Assembly: GCA_022606425.2 (NCBI GenBank)
Contig: JAHDVF020000415.1
Coordinates: forward strand, 62,001 to 126,000
From: Lepidostoma basale
Lineage: Eukaryota; Arthropoda; Insecta; Trichoptera; Lepidostomatidae
Length of the DNA stretch: 64,000 nt
Direction of reading: 5' to 3'
This document shows, one piece after another, positions 59,735-64,000 of the stretch (position 1 is its first letter; the number at the start of each line of letters is the position of its first letter). The notes under the pieces are model-generated. The model was not told the DNA's origin, searched no databases, and saw only the letters and a list, made by a program, of their open reading frames with translations. The position numbers were made by a program, and so were the translations under genes.

Positions 59735-60566
59735 TCCAAAAAAGCTAGAATGGCAGTGCACAGTGGTGTTATTCTACCGACCCTTATGTATGGAAGCGAA
59801 GCACGGAACTGGCAAAAGAAGAATGAAAGTAGAATAAATGCAGTAGAACTGAGATCTCATAGGTTTCCAATTTTTTCTGGGCCACCGCCTCCTTTCCAAG
59901 AAATATAAACGTTCAACGCCCCCCTTCCATAAAAGTTATTCCAAAAAAGGGAAGATGATAACAATACATACAATAACAAAATAAACCAATATTTAAGTTT
60001 AATTTGCTTTATTAGTACCTACGTGATTAGCGTGTTTTTTTTTTGTCTTTTCAGATAATTTTTTTTTATCTGCCCACCTTTTTATCTCTATTTTTTCTGG
60101 GTCTTCTACTGCCCCCCTGAAAGTCTCAAACGCTCACAAGGGGGCGTTATCGCTCACTTTGAGAACCTAGGTCTTAGACGAATGTGTGGATATTCTGTGT
60201 ATGATAGTGTCGAATGAAAATATAAGAAATGAATGCGGTGCGAATGATGGTGTTATAAACAAAATAATGAAAGGATCATTAAGATGGTTTGTAGATATGT
60301 AAAGAATGAATGAAGAAAGAATGGTAAAAAAATTATATGTTAACGATGTAAATGGAACCAGAAATAGAGGAAGACCGAGGAAAACGTGGCACGATCAAAT
60401 AAATCAAATATTGAATGTCGGACATGTGAGAAGTCAGAGAAATAGACGCGCATGCATGACACGATGTATGAATGTTGAGGAATCGAGAGAAATATGTCAG
60501 GAAAGAAAAGTGTGGCAATCTATTATTTCTGCCTACCCATTTGGAGACCGCGTGATGGTTAGTTAG
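59735..60566 (+). mobile_element. RTE-1 3' copy split by a hAT-like insertion
   Basis: 59735-59861 ([12 protein letters not shown] to INAVELRS) and 60172-60566 (GCGANDGVI to the C-terminus) are contiguous in RTE-1. 59862-60171 is non-LINE DNA ending GGGGGCGTTATCGCTCACTT-TGAGAACCTA, which resembles a hAT-type terminal sequence. Confidence 0.8.
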
Positions 60567-61150
60567 TAAATTGTTGTTTAGTTAAAATTATGAGACAGGG
60601 GAAACAAATCAACTATGGGACTTTTGACTTTTCAAAAAATTCAAAACTACCCAGACTGTTGTGTGGTGATTTAAAAAAACTACAAATTGGAAAATTTTAT
60701 TTTGATATATTGCATGGAACTACGAGAAAAGAGTTTTTCTAATTTAGAAAAGGACACATTTTTTTATTTATTAACAATTAATAAATTATATAATATAAAT
60801 GTATTTAAAAAAAACTATTCAGTAATGTTCACATAAAATACATGTATAAAGAAAAATCAGTCGACAACTTAATAAATAGTTTAAAATATAACATAGATAA
60901 AGTATCAGATATATAAAATATAATTAACACTTGCATTCTCACAAGATAGTTTCAAAAATTTCTTGCAGCCCATACACAGGACGTGTTTCATAAACTAACA
61001 AATTGAGCGCGAACAACACATATCTCTTGATATTTTCGAAACGTATCAATATAAATTAATAAATAACAATGAAACAAATAACATGATCAATAAAAAAGTT
61101 ATTAATATTATTTATTACAATTTTAATTATTCTAAAATAATCTTTAAAAG
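60567..61150. other. AT-rich intergenic DNA, nothing recognised
   Basis: No supported feature. Confidence 0.4.
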
Positions 61151-61300
61151 TAATAATAATTAAATAAAATAAGAAGTACTTCCACTTTTGTATTTATGTC
61201 GACAGGGGCTGGTATGTCGATGACAGCGAGCCCGGCGAAACCGAAATAAATAAATAAAATAGAAGTAATTCTTAACAAAACATTGTTTTATGTTAATATT
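61150..61300 (+). repeat. Penelope terminal unit, diverged
   Basis: AGTACTTCCACTTTTGT at the left, GTCGATGACAGCGAGCCCGG and CGAAACCGAAATAAATA in the centre, AGAAGTAATTCTTAACAAAA at the right: same order as 57540-57725. Confidence 0.65.
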
Positions 61301-61524
61301 ATTATATACGAGTATCAGTAAAATCATTTGGTTATTTTTAAAAGAAATGACTATTTTTTATGAAGTTAAACACTTAACTTTATTTTTTTTAAATCTGTTT
61401 TAATTCATAAAAAAGTATCCTGTTTCCACAGTGTTAACGCCTAAATTTTATCAAAATTTTAAAAGTAATGAATAAGGATACACATTTACAATCACATTAT
61501 TACAATTTTAAACATTGTTTTTTT

Positions 61525-61668
61525 TTTTTCCACTTTTGAGTTTATTTTTCTCGGCATGTTTCGAAGGTTTTACACCTTCATCATCTGGAGAACGATACAA
61601 GTTATATACAGTTTATATCGTGAAGGTGTAAAGGCTTGCCGAGAAAAATAAGCTCAAAAGTGGAAAAA
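61525..61668. repeat. Long hairpin with a hammerhead-like core on the minus strand
   Basis: CCACTTTTGAGTTTATTTTT-CTCGGCA pairs with TGCCGAGAAAAATAAGCTCA-AAAGTGG about 85 bp further on. The minus strand at 61587-61555 reads GATGATGA-AGGT-GTAAA-ACCTT-CGAAACATG. Direct repeats of CCACAGTGTTAACGCC flank it (61429 and 61713). Probably a Penelope-type unit with inverted ends. Confidence 0.6.
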
Positions 61669-61739
61669 ACAGTGTTTTAATTCAAAAACAATTCGTCATT
61701 ATGTAATTCCACAGTGTTAACGCCTTAAGTTTATCTAAA

Positions 61740-62595
61740 ATGAAAAACATTTATGATTATTTAAAAAGTTTCGTTTACACTTGTGGATATACGAGTATAT
61801 TCCTGTATTTGTTCCACAAGCAATTGAATACTTCAAAAATATTCCTGATATTTTTTTAACTCAAAATAAAAAGAATTCAATGTCAAATCATAAAATACGA
61901 ATTTACGATACATTTTTACTTGGGAACTACTACAAACAAATCAATATTAAACAATTTAGAGCGAAAAAATAAATGTCTTTTCATAAATAATCAACCATCT
62001 TTCTAACAGAACAGACCATTAATTTATTTAACACAATTGATTTTAAATTGCATCATGATGTTACACATAAATCGCAGCCTGATATTAAAAGGTTGACAAA
62101 CAACAGGACAGCGATGACGTCACGGAATATTTCAAGTGTTAATTGCTCCGTCGGTATTATAGTTGCATTACTTGAAATATTTGCGACAAACGGTTCACAG
62201 ATGGCAGTATCGTTCGGTATTGTCCAATGCCGTCTCGAATCTATGTAATCAAGCCGCAATGTTAAGTTTATAACTCTGGGTCCAACAATCTGACAGCTGT
62301 CAAATGTCAGACAATTTTGGTAAAAATCGCGAATTTTTCAAAACAATTGAAAAAACATAAACATTTTTAATTATATTATTGCATTAGGCATTATTATTAT
62401 GAATTTTGAGCTTTCTGTGCTACAAATTTTGAAGTGAATATATTATGAATTTTGAGGTTATATCGAAATATTATTTTTAACATTTTACATATCAAAGTTG
62501 TACACAAACTAGATTATACAATTCAATGTGTGTTCAATATATTACTAGTACTTTTATAAAGTAAACACACTGAAGAAAATGCATATAAATACTTT
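61740..62595. other. AT-rich intergenic DNA, nothing recognised
   Basis: Only short open frames in AT-rich DNA. The pair of overlapping frames at 62048-62259 has no recognisable protein match. Confidence 0.4.
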
Positions 62596-62599
62596 ACAA

Positions 62600-63365
62600 A
62601 AGGCCCGGCACGAGGAGAAAGTAAAATTGACATACCGGCACTGCGGAAACACAAATGTAGTATATTAAAATATTTGTAACACGTATATAAGGAAAAATAA
62701 TACGATCGTAGTCGTATTTTACATTTATAATCGAAATAAAATGCGAGATCACGGCACGAGACACATACTAACGGCCTACAATAGCTCCATGTTGCAAAAT
62801 GAGAGAGTATGGTAGTTATCCGTGGTTCTATCCCACGGCATTTCTTTTAGGAATGCTCGAAACCAATTCTTTACAGCTTCGAAGAGATGGGCATCTTATA
62901 ACCCATTTATTTAAATTAATCAGCGGATATTTCGAGAACTCGGCCGTGCTAGAGGGTGTTGGTCCTTTTGTCCCCGATAGATTTCTCCGACAGCGACAGC
63001 ACATATTGTTTTACCAACCGGCCACCAGAACCAATCTGCCTCTGGTGACACCGGTGGAAAGAGCAATTAGTCTGATGAACGCAGTCTCCTCGGAGATCGA
63101 CGTATTTTATATTAGTGAATGTACGTTCAGGGGACAAATACTCTTGACTTTAGAAAGTATCTTGTCTTCCTAATGTCGAACCATCTCTAATGCGTTCCTG
63201 GTACTTTGTTGTTTTTTATAATATTTTACCTGTACTTAATAGATGCCTTAAACATTTTCCTGTTTGTAATGTCTTTTGAGTTAATAAACTGATTTGATTT
63301 GATTTAAAATATTATCTATGTGATTACGGCCTGGTAAATACTTTCAAGACGGCATTGACCGGACA
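62600..63365. mobile_element. MITE-E copy 2 interrupted by Jockey-1
   Basis: Reverse of 59200-59500: CACTGCGGAAACACAAATG at the left, ACGGCCTGGTAAATAC at the right; Jockey-1 (62797-63305) was inserted after CTCCATGTTGCAA. Confidence 0.72.
62797..63305 (+). mobile_element. Jockey-1 3' end
   Basis: [40 protein letters not shown] and SSEIDVFYISECTFRGQILL, stop at 63171, 3' UTR, tail TGATTTGATTTGATTT. 124 open codons; a young 5'-truncated copy. Confidence 0.9.
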
Positions 63366-63369
63366 CGTT

Positions 63370-63775
63370 AAATACCTTTATGTCGAATATATATTTAAAA
63401 AAGTCACGTTTACAATCTTATGTCCAGAAGTAGAAAATCGCTACAATATCAAATAGAGTTAATACTGAGTGACCTAACCTATAATACTGATTTACCATAC
63501 TAATGTGATCTACGCTTAAATTACATACAGCATGCATGATTATTATGAGAATGAGTTTTAAAACATTTAATCTATCCTAAATATTACATAAAAGTAAACG
63601 TACAGAGCCCCTACTGAAGAACGTAAAAGCTACAATTAAAATCATCCGACATTTAAGAACAATCTCCGTGTAAAAAAAATGACTAAAAGTACAACGAACA
63701 AAAAATCACAACTAGAACACAAAAGTGCTTCCACATAAAATAATGGATAATATTACAATCATTTGATTGACAAGA
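63370..63775. other. Intergenic DNA, nothing recognised
   Basis: No supported feature. Confidence 0.4.
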
Positions 63776-63780
63776 ATTTA

Positions 63781-64000
63781 TCAATGAAAGCGAAAACGGC
63801 CGTTCACAATGGAGTTCTGGTCCCAACCCTAATGTATGGAAGCGAAGCATGGAACTGGCAAAAGAAGGATGAGAGTAGAATAAATGCGGTAGAGATGAGG
63901 TCCCTAAGACGTATGTGAGGTAGAACGATATACGACAGAATCTCAAATGCTGATATAAGAAAGGAATGTAGAGCGGAAGAAGGTATAATGAACAAAATTA
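63781..64000 (+). mobile_element. RTE-1 3' copy, cut by the window edge
   Basis: [38 protein letters not shown], a stop, then GRTIYDRISNADIRKECRAE. A fifth distinguishable subfamily; its 3' end lies outside the window. Confidence 0.82.

Noticed and set aside
62048..62259. Overlapping open frames on both strands as a small gene
   Set aside because: Both are short, lack motifs and lie in AT-rich intergenic DNA; their overlap is expected by chance.

Overview
The window looks like an arthropod nuclear genome, most likely an insect and plausibly a moth or butterfly. It is AT-rich, its genes are split into small exons with GT-AG introns, and most of the DNA is transposable elements (TEs). The order-level guess is inference from the element mix (RTE LINEs with GTTA tails, LINEs with TGATT tails, a tRNA-derived SINE, Helitron, piggyBac, mariner, PIF/Harbinger, Penelope-like); no sequence search was run. 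There is no sign of bacterial or viral gene organisation.

Four host genes can be read. (1) 752-2075 (+): 3' part of an IFRD-like gene (interferon-related developmental regulator family), with two reading-frame breaks and a missing middle segment. (2) 16603 down to 9430 (-): a TMX1-like thioredoxin transmembrane gene in five recognised exons; its active site reads CPAS instead of CPAC and its last exon was not found. (3) 20621-35539 (+): a complete PEX19 gene in eight exons (311 aa) ending in a CaaX box. (4) 40540-54413 (+): a complete kanadaptin (SLC4A1AP-like) gene in nine exons (668 aa) with FHA and double-stranded-RNA-binding-like regions. IFRD and TMX are tail to tail. TMX and PEX19 diverge across about 4 kb that is mostly one near-full-length RTE element. 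PEX19 and kanadaptin are in tandem and share about 125 bp of related sequence upstream of their start codons. The four genes serve unrelated housekeeping roles (transcriptional co-regulation, ER redox folding, peroxisomal membrane biogenesis, a nuclear adaptor), and nothing suggests a shared pathway.

TE families named below. RTE-1: RTE-clade LINE, 3' hairpin and (GTTA)n tail; one near-full-length copy at 16956-19994 and more than 20 fragments. mini-RTE: about 165 bp derivative with the two ends of RTE-1 joined. Jockey-1: LINE of the Jockey/CR1 superfamily, (TGATT)n tail. L2-1 and L2-2: LINEs with an AGPSAWN 3' domain and (ATT)n tails. LINE-GAA: LINE 3' ends with (GAA)n tails. BovB-like RTE fragments. 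PLE: Penelope-like pieces with hammerhead-like cores. SINE-1: tRNA-derived. MITE-A to MITE-E: short non-autonomous DNA elements. The stretch after 54414 contains only repeats and unrecognised AT-rich DNA. Nesting is heavy, and several insertions can be checked against an empty copy elsewhere in the window.
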